The notes below the pieces were generated by a model. The model was not told the origin of the DNA. It did not search any database and saw only the letters and a program-made list of their open reading frames with translations. This document shows positions 51,264-58,526 of a DNA stretch of 64,000 nt, piece after piece. The DNA is from Microbacterium sp. LWO12-1.2 (lineage in GTDB: Bacteria; Actinomycetota; Actinomycetes; Actinomycetales; Microbacteriaceae): contig NZ_JBEGII010000001.1 of assembly GCF_040675875.1 (NCBI RefSeq), positions 3,100,001 through 3,164,000 on the forward strand, given 5' to 3'. Position 1 is the first letter of the stretch; each line of letters starts with the position of its first letter. A program made the translations under genes and the position numbers.

Positions 51264-51466
51264 GCGCCGCCGACCGAGAAGCCACCATCACGCCCTACCC
51301 CGACGGCCCCCTGCTGGTACGCGGCGCTGTCGAGCTGCGCACCGCCGACGGCGAGCCCATCGAACCCCGCCGCCGCACGGTCGCCCTCTGCCGCTGCGGG
51401 CTCTCCACCATCAAGCCGTTCTGCGACGGCACGCACAAGGCCGCGGGGTTCCGCACCGACGTGTGA
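51260..51466 (+). CDS. CDGSH-type iron-sulfur protein
   Basis: The 68-aa protein has the cluster-binding signature C-x-C-x2-(S/T)-x3-P-x-C-D-G-(S/T)-H as CRCGLSTIKPFCDGTH, which binds a [2Fe-2S] cluster with three Cys and one His. The start overlaps the redox enzyme stop as ATGA, so both are made together; the CDGSH protein is probably its electron-transfer partner. Confidence 0.93.
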   Translation: MSAADREATITPYPDGPLLVRGAVELRTADGEPIEPRRRTVALCRCGLSTIKPFCDGTHKAAGFRTDV

Positions 51467-51562
51467 CCGCGACGGCCGCGGCAGGGCTCAGCCGCCGGCC
51501 AGAGGACCACGCCGATCCGAGAACTCCAGGACGGCATCGCGCTTTCCGCGCCCTGCCCCCCG

Positions 51563-51579
51563 CTTCAGCCCCGATTCAG
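51563..51579 (+). promoter_or_regulatory. CTTCAG direct repeats before the response regulator
   Basis: CTTCAG (51563-51568) and ATTCAG (51574-51579) are spaced 11 bases apart start to start, one helical turn, 24 bases before the response-regulator ATG. The same hexamer occurs three times with 10-11 base spacing at 53620-53646. OmpR-type regulators bind such tandem repeats, so this is a likely autoregulatory site. Confidence 0.5.
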
Positions 51580-51602
51580 CCGCCGCCCGCCACACTGGAG
51601 GA

Positions 51603-52280
51603 ATGCGGATCCTGGTGGTGGATGACGAGGTGCGTCTGGCGGACGGCGTCCGGCGTGGACTCGAGGCGGAAGGCTTCGCGGTCGACGTCGTGCACAACGG
51701 CGTCGACGGTCTCTGGCGTGCCCGCGAGACCCGCTACGACGCGATCGTTCTCGACCTCATGATGCCGGGGATGAGCGGGTGGAAGGTGTGCGAAGCGCTG
51801 CGCGCCGAGGAGAACTGGACCCCGGTGCTCATGCTCACCGCGAAGGACGGCGAGTGGGACCAGGTCGAGGCGCTCGAGACCGGCGCCGACGACTACGTCA
51901 CGAAGCCCTTCTCGTTCGCGATCCTCGTCGCCCGCATCCGCGCCCTCGTGCGACGCGGTGCCGTCGCACGACCCACGATCCTGGAGGCGGGTGATCTGCG
52001 GCTCGATCCCGCCGCGCATCGCGTGTGGCGCGGTGAGACGCCCGTAGCGCTGACGGCACGCGAGTTCGCCGTGCTCGAGTACCTGCTCCGCCATCGCGGC
52101 CAGGTGCTGTCGAAGCGTGCGCTGATCGAGGGCGTCTGGGATGACGACTTCGACGGCGACCCGAACATCGTCGAGGTCTATGTCGGGCATCTGCGCCGCA
52201 AGCTCGACAAGCCGTTCGGCCGCGAGGCGATCGAGACGATCCGTGGCGCGGGATACCGGCTGGCGGCCGACGGTGGCTGA
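51603..52280 (+). CDS. OmpR-family response regulator
   Basis: The 225-aa regulator has a receiver domain (acidic pair near residues 7-8, phosphoacceptor Asp51 in DLMMPG, Lys in VTKPFSF) and a C-terminal winged helix (PVALTAREFAVLEYLLRHRGQVLSKRALIEGVWD, VYVGHLRRKLDKPFG, IRGAGYRL). It overlaps the kinase gene by eight bases. With the CTTCAG tandem repeats before itself and before the PepSY-like gene, it probably activates both. Confidence 0.94.
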   Translation: MRILVVDDEVRLADGVRRGLEAEGFAVDVVHNGVDGLWRARETRYDAIVLDLMMPGMSGWKVCEALRAEENWTPVLMLTAKDGEWDQVEALETGADDYVTKPFSFAILVARIRALVRRGAVARPTILEAGDLRLDPAAHRVWRGETPVALTAREFAVLEYLLRHRGQVLSKRALIEGVWDDDFDGDPNIVEVYVGHLRRKLDKPFGREAIETIRGAGYRLAADGG

Positions 52281-53589
52281 GCGCGGCTGGCGCTCGGTCC
52301 GCGGGCGCACCACGCTCGGCGCGACCCTCGTCGTCGCCGCCGCTCTGCTGGTCGGGGCGTTCTCCTTCTACGGTGTGCTCAGCGCCAGCGTGCACGGCAG
52401 TGCCGAGCGTGCGGCGGAGCTGCGGCTCTCCGAGCTCACCGAGCGTGGCGACGGTCCGGGAGGACGGTCGGTCGATTCGCTGGATGACGAGATCGTGCAA
52501 CTCATCGGCGCCGACGGTTCCGTACGGGCCGCCAGCGAGGATGCCCGCGAGGCGCTCGGGTCGACACCCCTCCCCCTGTCCGACGACCCGCAGACCATGA
52601 CGATCGACGGCGAGCCGATGCTGGTCGTGTCGGATGACCTCGACGACGATCAGATGCTCGTGCTGGCGGTGTCGATCGAAGACGGCGCCGAGACCCTGGC
52701 GACAGTCGCGACCCTGCTCGCTGTCGCGGTTCCGCTGCTCCTGCTCCTGGTCGCCGTGACGACCTGGCTCGTGGTCGGTCGCGCCCTGCGCCCGGTGACC
52801 CGTATTCGCCAGGAGGTCGACGGCATCACCGCGGAACGACTGCATCAGCGCATCGCCGTGCCGGAATCCGCAGACGAGATCGCCGCACTCGCGACGACCA
52901 TGAACCGGATGCTGGACCGCCTCGACGCGTCCGCCGCGGCCCAGCGGCGGTTCATCTCCGACGCCTCGCACGAGCTGCGGTCCCCGCTCGCGACGATCCG
53001 TCAGCACGCGGAACTCGCGCAGGCCCATCCGTCGACCACCAGCATCGGCGAACTGTCCGAGGTCGTCTCCGAGGAGGGGCTCCGGTTGCAGGGGATCGTC
53101 GAGTCATTGCTGCTCCTCGCCCGCCTCGACGAGGGGGTGAGCGGGCGCGCGGAGCCGGTCGACCTCGACGACATCGCACTCGGCGAGGTGCGGCGGCTCC
53201 GCGCCTCCGGACTCGATGTCGACGGCGCCGGCATCCGTGCCGCGCGTGTGAACGGTGATCCGCGCCTGCTCGGACAGCTGCTGCGCAACCTCGCCGACAA
53301 CGCCGCCCGCCACAGCCGCGGGCGCATCGCGATCGGGGTGGCGCCTTCCGACGCGCACGTGTTCGTGATGATCGAGGATGACGGCGCCGGGGTGCCGTCC
53401 GAGGAGCGCGAGCGCATCTTCGAGCGCTTCGTGCGCCTCGACGAGGCCCGCAGCCGGGACGCCGGCGGGAGCGGTCTCGGGCTGGCGATCGTGCGTGGCA
53501 TCGCGGCCGCCGCAGGCGGAACCGTGATCGTCGACGAGTCCCGCTGGGGCGGCGCCCGGTTCGTCGTCACGCTCCCGCTCGCCCGCTGA
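52273..53589 (+). CDS. Membrane sensor histidine kinase
   Basis: The 438-aa kinase has two transmembrane helices (about 15-38 and 140-168) flanking a 100-residue extracytoplasmic sensor rich in Asp, a HAMP domain, the phospho-His in SDASHELRSPLATI (about His233), and the ATPase boxes LLRNLADNAARHS, DDGAGVPSEERERIFERF and GGSGLGLAIVRGIAAAAGG. GTG at 52273 is the start, inside the regulator's last codons. The Asp-rich sensor resembles PhoQ-like loops that bind cations or cationic peptides, by appearance only. Confidence 0.93.
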   Translation: MAERGWRSVRGRTTLGATLVVAAALLVGAFSFYGVLSASVHGSAERAAELRLSELTERGDGPGGRSVDSLDDEIVQLIGADGSVRAASEDAREALGSTPLPLSDDPQTMTIDGEPMLVVSDDLDDDQMLVLAVSIEDGAETLATVATLLAVAVPLLLLLVAVTTWLVVGRALRPVTRIRQEVDGITAERLHQRIAVPESADEIAALATTMNRMLDRLDASAAAQRRFISDASHELRSPLATIRQHAELAQAHPSTTSIGELSEVVSEEGLRLQGIVESLLLLARLDEGVSGRAEPVDLDDIALGEVRRLRASGLDVDGAGIRAARVNGDPRLLGQLLRNLADNAARHSRGRIAIGVAPSDAHVFVMIEDDGAGVPSEERERIFERFVRLDEARSRDAGGSGLGLAIVRGIAAAAGGTVIVDESRWGGARFVVTLPLAR

Positions 53590-53619
53590 GCGAGAGGGAG
53601 CAGGCATTCCTGAAGAGGT

Positions 53620-53646
53620 CTTCAGGACGCTTCAGGGTGGCTTCAG
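53620..53646 (+). promoter_or_regulatory. Three CTTCAG direct repeats before the PepSY-like gene
   Basis: CTTCAG starts at 53620, 53630 and 53641, 10-11 bases apart, with an inverted CCTGAAG just upstream at 53609-53615. This spacing puts all copies on one helix face, as for OmpR-type binding arrays. The adjacent two-component system carries two related hexamers in front of its own operon. Confidence 0.55.
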
Positions 53647-53669
53647 CGCCTCCGCGGGAGCATCGATGC

Positions 53670-54512
53670 ATGGACGACAAGAACCAGAACCAGAACCACG
53701 ACCTCACCCCCGACCAGACCCCCGAGCCCACGGCAGCCTCCGCGCCCGACGCCCCGACCGTTCCGGTCGCCCCGGCAGCAGCATCCGACGCCACAGCGCA
53801 GTATCCGGCTGCGGGCCAGCATCCCGCGCCCGCAGCGCCTGCCGCTGACGCACCGAAGCCGCGCCGCACCCGCGCCCTGCTCATCGGAGGAGGCATCGCC
53901 GCCGCCGTGCTCCTGGCGGGCGGAGGGATCGCCGTCGGCGCCGCGATCGGCGACGAGTTCGGCGATGACGATGATCGCTCCTCGGTCTCCGACGATGCAC
54001 GCCATGACGACGCCCCCGCCGATCGCGGCGACCAGCGTGGCGACCGGGACGACGATGGAGGCGCCGGCTCGAACCGCGGCGCGGCGGTGACCGGCATCGG
54101 CACCGCCTCCGCCGACGAGCTCGTGGCGATCGCCGACGCCGCCCGCCGCGCCGCCGAGGGCGATGTCACCTCGATCGACGCGAAGCGCGACGGCACCTGG
54201 GAGGTGCAGCTCACCGCCGCGAACGGCGACGAGACCGATGTGCGTGTCGACGCGGACCTCGGCACGAGCATCGTCTCGACGGATGCCGCCGACGGCGATG
54301 ACACCGGCCCCGCGCTCATCCTCGACGAGGCGACCATCCGCTCGCTCGTGGCCGCCGCGCTCGACGAGGCCGACGGGATGATCACCGACCTCGACGTGGA
54401 CAGCGACGACGTCAGCCCCTACGACGCCTCGGTGCTCACCACCGACAACCGTTCGATCGACATCGACTTCGACTCCGCGTTCGCGGTGGTCGGCACCGAC
54501 ATCGACGACTGA
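53670..54512 (+). CDS. Acidic membrane-anchored PepSY-like protein
   Basis: The 280-aa protein has a Pro/Ala/Gln-rich cytoplasmic stretch of about 70 residues, one transmembrane helix (LLIGGGIAAAVLLAGGGIAVGAAIG), an extremely Asp-rich linker, and two units that look like PepSY domains (ELVAIADAARRAAEGDVTSIDAKRDGTWEVQLTAANG and a second to the C-terminus). PepSY domains often inhibit proteases or bind cations. The ATG at 53670 gives MDDKNQNQN. It lies directly after the two-component genes behind CTTCAG repeats and is probably their main target; the acidic ectodomain might buffer metal ions. Confidence 0.75.
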   Translation: MDDKNQNQNHDLTPDQTPEPTAASAPDAPTVPVAPAAASDATAQYPAAGQHPAPAAPAADAPKPRRTRALLIGGGIAAAVLLAGGGIAVGAAIGDEFGDDDDRSSVSDDARHDDAPADRGDQRGDRDDDGGAGSNRGAAVTGIGTASADELVAIADAARRAAEGDVTSIDAKRDGTWEVQLTAANGDETDVRVDADLGTSIVSTDAADGDDTGPALILDEATIRSLVAAALDEADGMITDLDVDSDDVSPYDASVLTTDNRSIDIDFDSAFAVVGTDIDD

Positions 54513-54572
54513 GTCCGAGCGTCCGGCACTCGTGGTCGCGCCCGGTGCGCACCTGGACCTCGGGCGCGAGCC

Positions 54573-55718
54573 CTACGGTGCGCGATAGTCGACCGGGAAC
54601 TCCACCGCGTTGTTGGTGGTGTCGGATTCGAGCAGCAGTCCGCCCGGATCCACCGTGATGCGGACCCAGTAGTCCCCTGAGGGGAGGCCGGTGACGTCGA
54701 TCCACTGGTCGGGTAGGTCAGCGCCGTAGTAGTCCGCGTAGCCCGTGTTGATCCCCTGCTCCTCGATCCCGCACTCGAAGGGAGGCAGCTCGAGGAACAC
54801 GTCGCCGTCCGCGCGCGCTGGCGGATCCACCGGGACGACATCGGTCAGACAGAAGCTGATCTTGGTGCTGGACGCCACCACCGTTCGGCGATCGGCGGCC
54901 AGCAACTCGTAGCTCTCGAACTCGTCCAGATGGAAGTGGTGATGCTCGGCGTGATACACGAAGTGCCCGGCATCGCGCACCAGCACCTGCCCGGGCGCAT
55001 AGATCCGCTGCTGCACGTCCTGCATCCCGCTGTCGGCGCTGACCGCACCGGCGGTGACATGCAGCAGCCCGCCGAGGTTGGCGGTGGACGAGGCGAAACG
55101 CAGCAGCACCCGTCCGGGCTGGGTCTCGGTGTCGACCAGAGTCTCGGTCGGGGGCGGGTTGTCGTCGCCGAGTACTGTCAGCTGCGGAGCCAGGTCCGGC
55201 AGGGCGAGGTCGGGGCACTGCTCTTCCGAAAGGCACGGGGCGAGGGCGGTGACCGGTACCGCCCGGCTGCTGCCGAGCGTGAACGTGAACGACTGGGTCA
55301 GCGCCGTGGGCTGCGGCAGGTGGGTGACGGCCGGCCCCTCGACCACCGGCTGCACCCGCACGTCTACCGTGGTCTCACCCGGCGTCAGGTTCTCGATCTC
55401 CGGGAACACGAACACCCCCGACGCGTCGGTCTCGGCCGTCGCGAGCGCCACGGGTCCCGTCGAATGCACCCGCACGGTCCAGCCGCTCAGCACCGGCTCT
55501 CCACGGCCCTGCGCACCGTCGCCGTCCCGGTCCTGGAAGAGGAGGCCGGAGATCCCGGATGCCGATGGCGACGGCAGCGCCGGAGGGGGCGGGGTGCCCG
55601 CGGACTTCGCATTCCACACCATGAGACCCCCCACGACCGCGACGACGAGCACCGCCGCACCCCCGACGATCCAGAGCAGGCGACGCGAAGACCGCGTGCT
55701 CTGGACGGTACGCGTCAC
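54573..55718 (-). CDS. Membrane-anchored lysyl oxidase homologue with SdrD_B-like domain
   Basis: The 381-aa protein has an N-terminal anchor helix (about 13-36), a collagen-binding B-type fold (GISGLLFQDRDGDGAQGRGEPVLSGW, 55-80), and a C-terminal lysyl oxidase domain. The copper-talon His residues appear as H259, H261 and H263 in YHAEHHHFHLDEF; the Lys of the lysyl-tyrosylquinone site is K286 in STKISFCLTD, and the Tyr is Y331 before GAD in GYADYYGADLPDQW; GDYWVRITVDP and ESDTTNNAVEF close the domain. Such enzymes oxidatively deaminate lysine or amines outside the cell. It is 49 bases after the sortase gene on the same strand, so it appears to be the last gene of the pilus operon. It may oxidise pilin lysines. 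Confidence 0.85.
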   Translation of the reverse strand: MTRTVQSTRSSRRLLWIVGGAAVLVVAVVGGLMVWNAKSAGTPPPPALPSPSASGISGLLFQDRDGDGAQGRGEPVLSGWTVRVHSTGPVALATAETDASGVFVFPEIENLTPGETTVDVRVQPVVEGPAVTHLPQPTALTQSFTFTLGSSRAVPVTALAPCLSEEQCPDLALPDLAPQLTVLGDDNPPPTETLVDTETQPGRVLLRFASSTANLGGLLHVTAGAVSADSGMQDVQQRIYAPGQVLVRDAGHFVYHAEHHHFHLDEFESYELLAADRRTVVASSTKISFCLTDVVPVDPPARADGDVFLELPPFECGIEEQGINTGYADYYGADLPDQWIDVTGLPSGDYWVRITVDPGGLLLESDTTNNAVEFPVDYRAP

Positions 55719-55767
55719 CGCGGCACCTCGGCACCGGAGCGGCGGTACTCGTCAGGCGAGAGACTTC

Positions 55768-56745
55768 TCATGAGACCCGATCGTGCCGTATCGGACGCCG
55801 CCGCGCATCCGGAACCGCCTCCCTGGTCCGCCCCGCCCACCCGGCATAGCCGGCGATAGCAGCCAGTGCAGCACCGTAGCCGAGGAGCCACCAGGGGAAT
55901 CCGGGTGCCTCGGAGGGGCCGGTGGCCGCTTCGAGCGCGCCAGGGGGCGTCGGAGTCGCGCGCTCACCGGTGACGAGGATGCGGTGGCTGTTGATGCCCA
56001 GTGGCGTGCAGGTCACGAGCGTGACGAGGTCCCGTCCCGCCTCCTGCCGGATGCTGGTGGTATCGGCCGGATCCACGACGCGCGTGTCGACCACCCGATA
56101 GGTCAGCACCTCGCCGAAGGTGTTGACGGTGAAGAGATCGCCCACCTCGACGCGGTTCAGGTCGGTGAACATCGTGGCATCGGCGAGTCCGCGGTGCGCG
56201 GTGATGACGGCGTGAGTGCTTTCACCACCGATCGGGAGGGATGTTCCTTCGAGGTGACCGGCACCACGCAGCAGGGTCTGCTCACTCGTTCCGTGGTAGA
56301 CCGGCAAGTCGACGCCGATTCCGGGAATCTGAATGCGGGACATCACGCCTGAGGGCGTTCGCAGCACGTTGTCGTAGTCGAATCCGCCCTCGATGACACC
56401 GTCGCCTTCCGGCACATTGGCGTGCGCAGCGAGCAGCGCTCCCGACGAGAGTGCGTCGTTGTAGCGGTGCGCCTCGGCGAGCTGCGCCGCCGGACCAGGG
56501 GCAGCAGCATCCACGTCGTCGCCGTAGTCTCCGACGAGAAGGGACTGGTTGTAGGAGGAGAGCCAGCTCGCTGCCGGCGAGTAGGTGAGCACGGTCGCAC
56601 CGGCGACCGCCGCGATGACGGTCAGGATGAGGAGCGCGCTCGGCCGCCAGCGCCGACTCGGACGGCGCTGCTCCCGACGAGCGTGCGTCGCCGGGGGCGG
56701 AGGGAGTGCGCCCTCCTGAGAGTCACTGGTGATCATCGTCATCAT
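55768..56745 (-). CDS. Class C (pilus-assembly) sortase
   Basis: The 325-aa transpeptidase has an N-terminal helix (about 38-58), the active-site His in VITAHRGL, the Cys in TLVTCTPLG and the Arg in NSHRILVTGER, and a C-terminal helix (WWLLGYGAALAAIAGYAGWAG), the arrangement of class C sortases. It cuts LPxTG between Thr and Gly and joins the Thr to the pilin Lys of the next subunit. Two or three Met codons in a row at the start leave the exact N-terminus uncertain. It follows the pilin gene after a strong hairpin. Confidence 0.94.
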   Translation of the reverse strand: MMTMITSDSQEGALPPPPATHARREQRRPSRRWRPSALLILTVIAAVAGATVLTYSPAASWLSSYNQSLLVGDYGDDVDAAAPGPAAQLAEAHRYNDALSSGALLAAHANVPEGDGVIEGGFDYDNVLRTPSGVMSRIQIPGIGVDLPVYHGTSEQTLLRGAGHLEGTSLPIGGESTHAVITAHRGLADATMFTDLNRVEVGDLFTVNTFGEVLTYRVVDTRVVDPADTTSIRQEAGRDLVTLVTCTPLGINSHRILVTGERATPTPPGALEAATGPSEAPGFPWWLLGYGAALAAIAGYAGWAGRTREAVPDARRRPIRHDRVS

Positions 56746-56760
56746 GCTCCGGTGTTCACG

Positions 56761-56799
56761 GCCTCGGGGCAAGTGGCACTGGGCCACTTGCCCCGAGGC
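56761..56799 (-). terminator. 16-bp perfect hairpin between pilin and sortase
   Basis: GCCTCGGGGCAAGTGG (56761-56776) pairs fully with 56784-56799 around a seven-base loop. It lies between the pilin stop and the sortase start on the operon strand. No T-run follows, so it may act as a leaky terminator or mRNA 3'-end protector that keeps sortase expression below pilin. Confidence 0.7.
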
Positions 56800-56814
56800 G
56801 TCGGGCGTCGCTGG

Positions 56815-58410
56815 TCAGGCCTGAGCCTGAGCGCGACGGCGAGTGATCAGCACACCGCCGACGGCGATCGCAGCCAGCGCGATGCCGGCGATCGTGAGAG
56901 CGAGCTGACCGTCAGCACCGGTGAAGGGCAGCGTCGGGACGCCCTGCTGCGTGTTGTCGATCGCGATCAGCGGCACGGTGCCGTTGTCACCTGCGGCGAC
57001 GATGACCTCTGTGAGTGCCGCAGCGCCGATCGGCAGGACGAAACCGGCCGGGGCGGCGATCTCCTTGAGCACGTAGCAGCGCTCGGAGTAGTCGTGACCA
57101 GGCGTGTTCACGTCGGTGACCGTGCCGTCTGCGGCGATCTCGAGCTCGGTGTCGCCGACCCACAGACCGGGGAACACCACCGTGCCGTCGGCAGCGGAGG
57201 TCACCACGAGGGGGGTCGTGGTGCCGGGTTCGGTGACGACGTCGAGAGTGTCGATGTCGGCGGCGCAACCGGCGCCTTCCGTCAGACCCATGTAGATCTC
57301 GAACTGTGCGCCCGCAAGACCATCGGTCTCATCGGAGGCGTTCACCTTGATCGCGGTCAGGTTGCCCCATCGCGTGCTGACCTCGTTCGTCGGCGAGCCA
57401 CCAGGGCCGTTCGGCGTTCCCGGAGTCAGTTCGAAGTCGTTGATGTTCACGTACGCGATGTTGACGATGTCGCCGACGGCGTTCGCGGCGGCCTCGAACG
57501 CCACGACGACGTTCTGGTCGGCAGCGAGCTTCGCGAGTCCGGTCGGGGTGAAGGTGACCGTCAGGGTCTGCCCCGCCCACGCCGGCGTGTAGTCCGTACC
57601 CTGCACGAAGGTCGCCCCACCGAAGACCGAGACGCTCACGGTGGTGAGGTCGGTGTTCGGGGTGAGCTTCGAGTCGAGCGTGTCGGTGAGAACGAACGAG
57701 TCGTACGTCTGCCCCTCCGCCAGTGCCGGGATCTTCGTCGTCACCTGGTAGTCGATCGCAGCGCCCAGAGCGGCTCCGTTCTCCTCCTGGTCGACGATGT
57801 TCTTTCGCGGGCCCTCGGCGATCGTGTTCTTCGGGTAGACGTGCACGTCGTAGACCCACTCACCGTCGAGCGGATCACCTGCGACGCCCTCGTTCACCGC
57901 CGGCGTCGGAACCGTCACGATGAACGGGAGGGCGGGTGCGACCACATTGCTCGGTGCGTCGATCTCGCGCACGAAGTACGGTCCCGTCGCCAGATCAGGG
58001 GTCGTGACCGTGCCGTCGACTCCGGTGGTCACCGTCTGGCACCCGGTCAGGTCGTAACCGGCGAGCGTCGCACCGGTCTGTGCGGCGTTCTTCTGAGCCT
58101 GGGTGATCGCGTTGATCGCGTCCCACCCGGTGTTGGTGCCGTCGAACAGGTCGATACCGTTGATCAGGCAGTACTCGAACACCACATCGGCGATCGGGTC
58201 CGTGTTCGGCTGCGTGCCGGTTCCATCAGGGTTCGCCGCACCGTTGCCCGGGTTCGCGAACTTGTGGATCGTGATCGATCCGAGCTGATCGGGGTCGATC
58301 TCCGCCGCCTGGGCCGCAACCCCCGCGGTCAGGACGCCCAGCGCCCCGAGCGACAGCGCTGCAGTCAGCGCGGTGGCCCGACGCACACGCGTACGTGTGA
58401 GTGAAGTCAT
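56815..58410 (-). CDS. Major LPFTG pilin (SpaH/EbpB type)
   Basis: The 531-aa shaft pilin has a signal peptide (cleavage near VAAQAA-EI), an N-terminal domain starting SITIHKFANPG, the pilin motif with the linking Lys in VYPKN (Lys194), Cna-B-type domains with the E-box YVLKEIAAPAGF, and a sorting signal LPFTG (494-498), helix and RRRAQAQA tail. Polymerises through sortase-made isopeptide bonds from Lys194 to the Thr of LPFTG. GAAAGGA lies upstream of the ATG. It sits between the adhesin and the sortase genes, each time separated by a hairpin. Confidence 0.94.
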   Translation of the reverse strand: MTSLTRTRVRRATALTAALSLGALGVLTAGVAAQAAEIDPDQLGSITIHKFANPGNGAANPDGTGTQPNTDPIADVVFEYCLINGIDLFDGTNTGWDAINAITQAQKNAAQTGATLAGYDLTGCQTVTTGVDGTVTTPDLATGPYFVREIDAPSNVVAPALPFIVTVPTPAVNEGVAGDPLDGEWVYDVHVYPKNTIAEGPRKNIVDQEENGAALGAAIDYQVTTKIPALAEGQTYDSFVLTDTLDSKLTPNTDLTTVSVSVFGGATFVQGTDYTPAWAGQTLTVTFTPTGLAKLAADQNVVVAFEAAANAVGDIVNIAYVNINDFELTPGTPNGPGGSPTNEVSTRWGNLTAIKVNASDETDGLAGAQFEIYMGLTEGAGCAADIDTLDVVTEPGTTTPLVVTSAADGTVVFPGLWVGDTELEIAADGTVTDVNTPGHDYSERCYVLKEIAAPAGFVLPIGAAALTEVIVAAGDNGTVPLIAIDNTQQGVPTLPFTGADGQLALTIAGIALAAIAVGGVLITRRRAQAQA

Positions 58411-58429
58411 TGCATTTCCTTTCGAAGTT

Positions 58430-58449
58430 TTCACCACAGCCGTGGTGAA
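58430..58449 (-). promoter_or_regulatory. Short hairpin in the pilin leader
   Basis: TTCACCAC (58430-58437) pairs with GTGGTGAA (58442-58449) with a four-base loop, ending about 20 bases before the pilin start, immediately before the ribosome site. It could stabilise the 5' end of a processed pilin message or modulate initiation. Confidence 0.45.
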
Positions 58450-58485
58450 GGTGATTCCGGCGCCGACGCTCGGGCCGGAGAAGGG

Positions 58486-58521
58486 CCGGGGCGGGCGGAG
58501 GGGAGATCCTTCCCGCCCCGG
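58486..58521 (-). terminator. GC-rich hairpin after the adhesin gene
   Basis: CCGGGGCGGG (58486-58495) pairs with CCCGCCCCGG (58512-58521), starting five bases after the adhesin stop and followed on the minus strand by CCCTTCTCC. It is a plausible partial terminator that separates the rare adhesin from the abundant pilin. Confidence 0.5.
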
Positions 58522-58526
58522 GGCTT

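Noticed and set aside
54537..54568. Weak 8-bp stem between the PepSY-like and lysyl oxidase genes as terminator
   Set aside because: The arms CGCGCCCG/CGGGCGCG are separated by 16 bases and no T-run follows; such stems are expected by chance at this GC.
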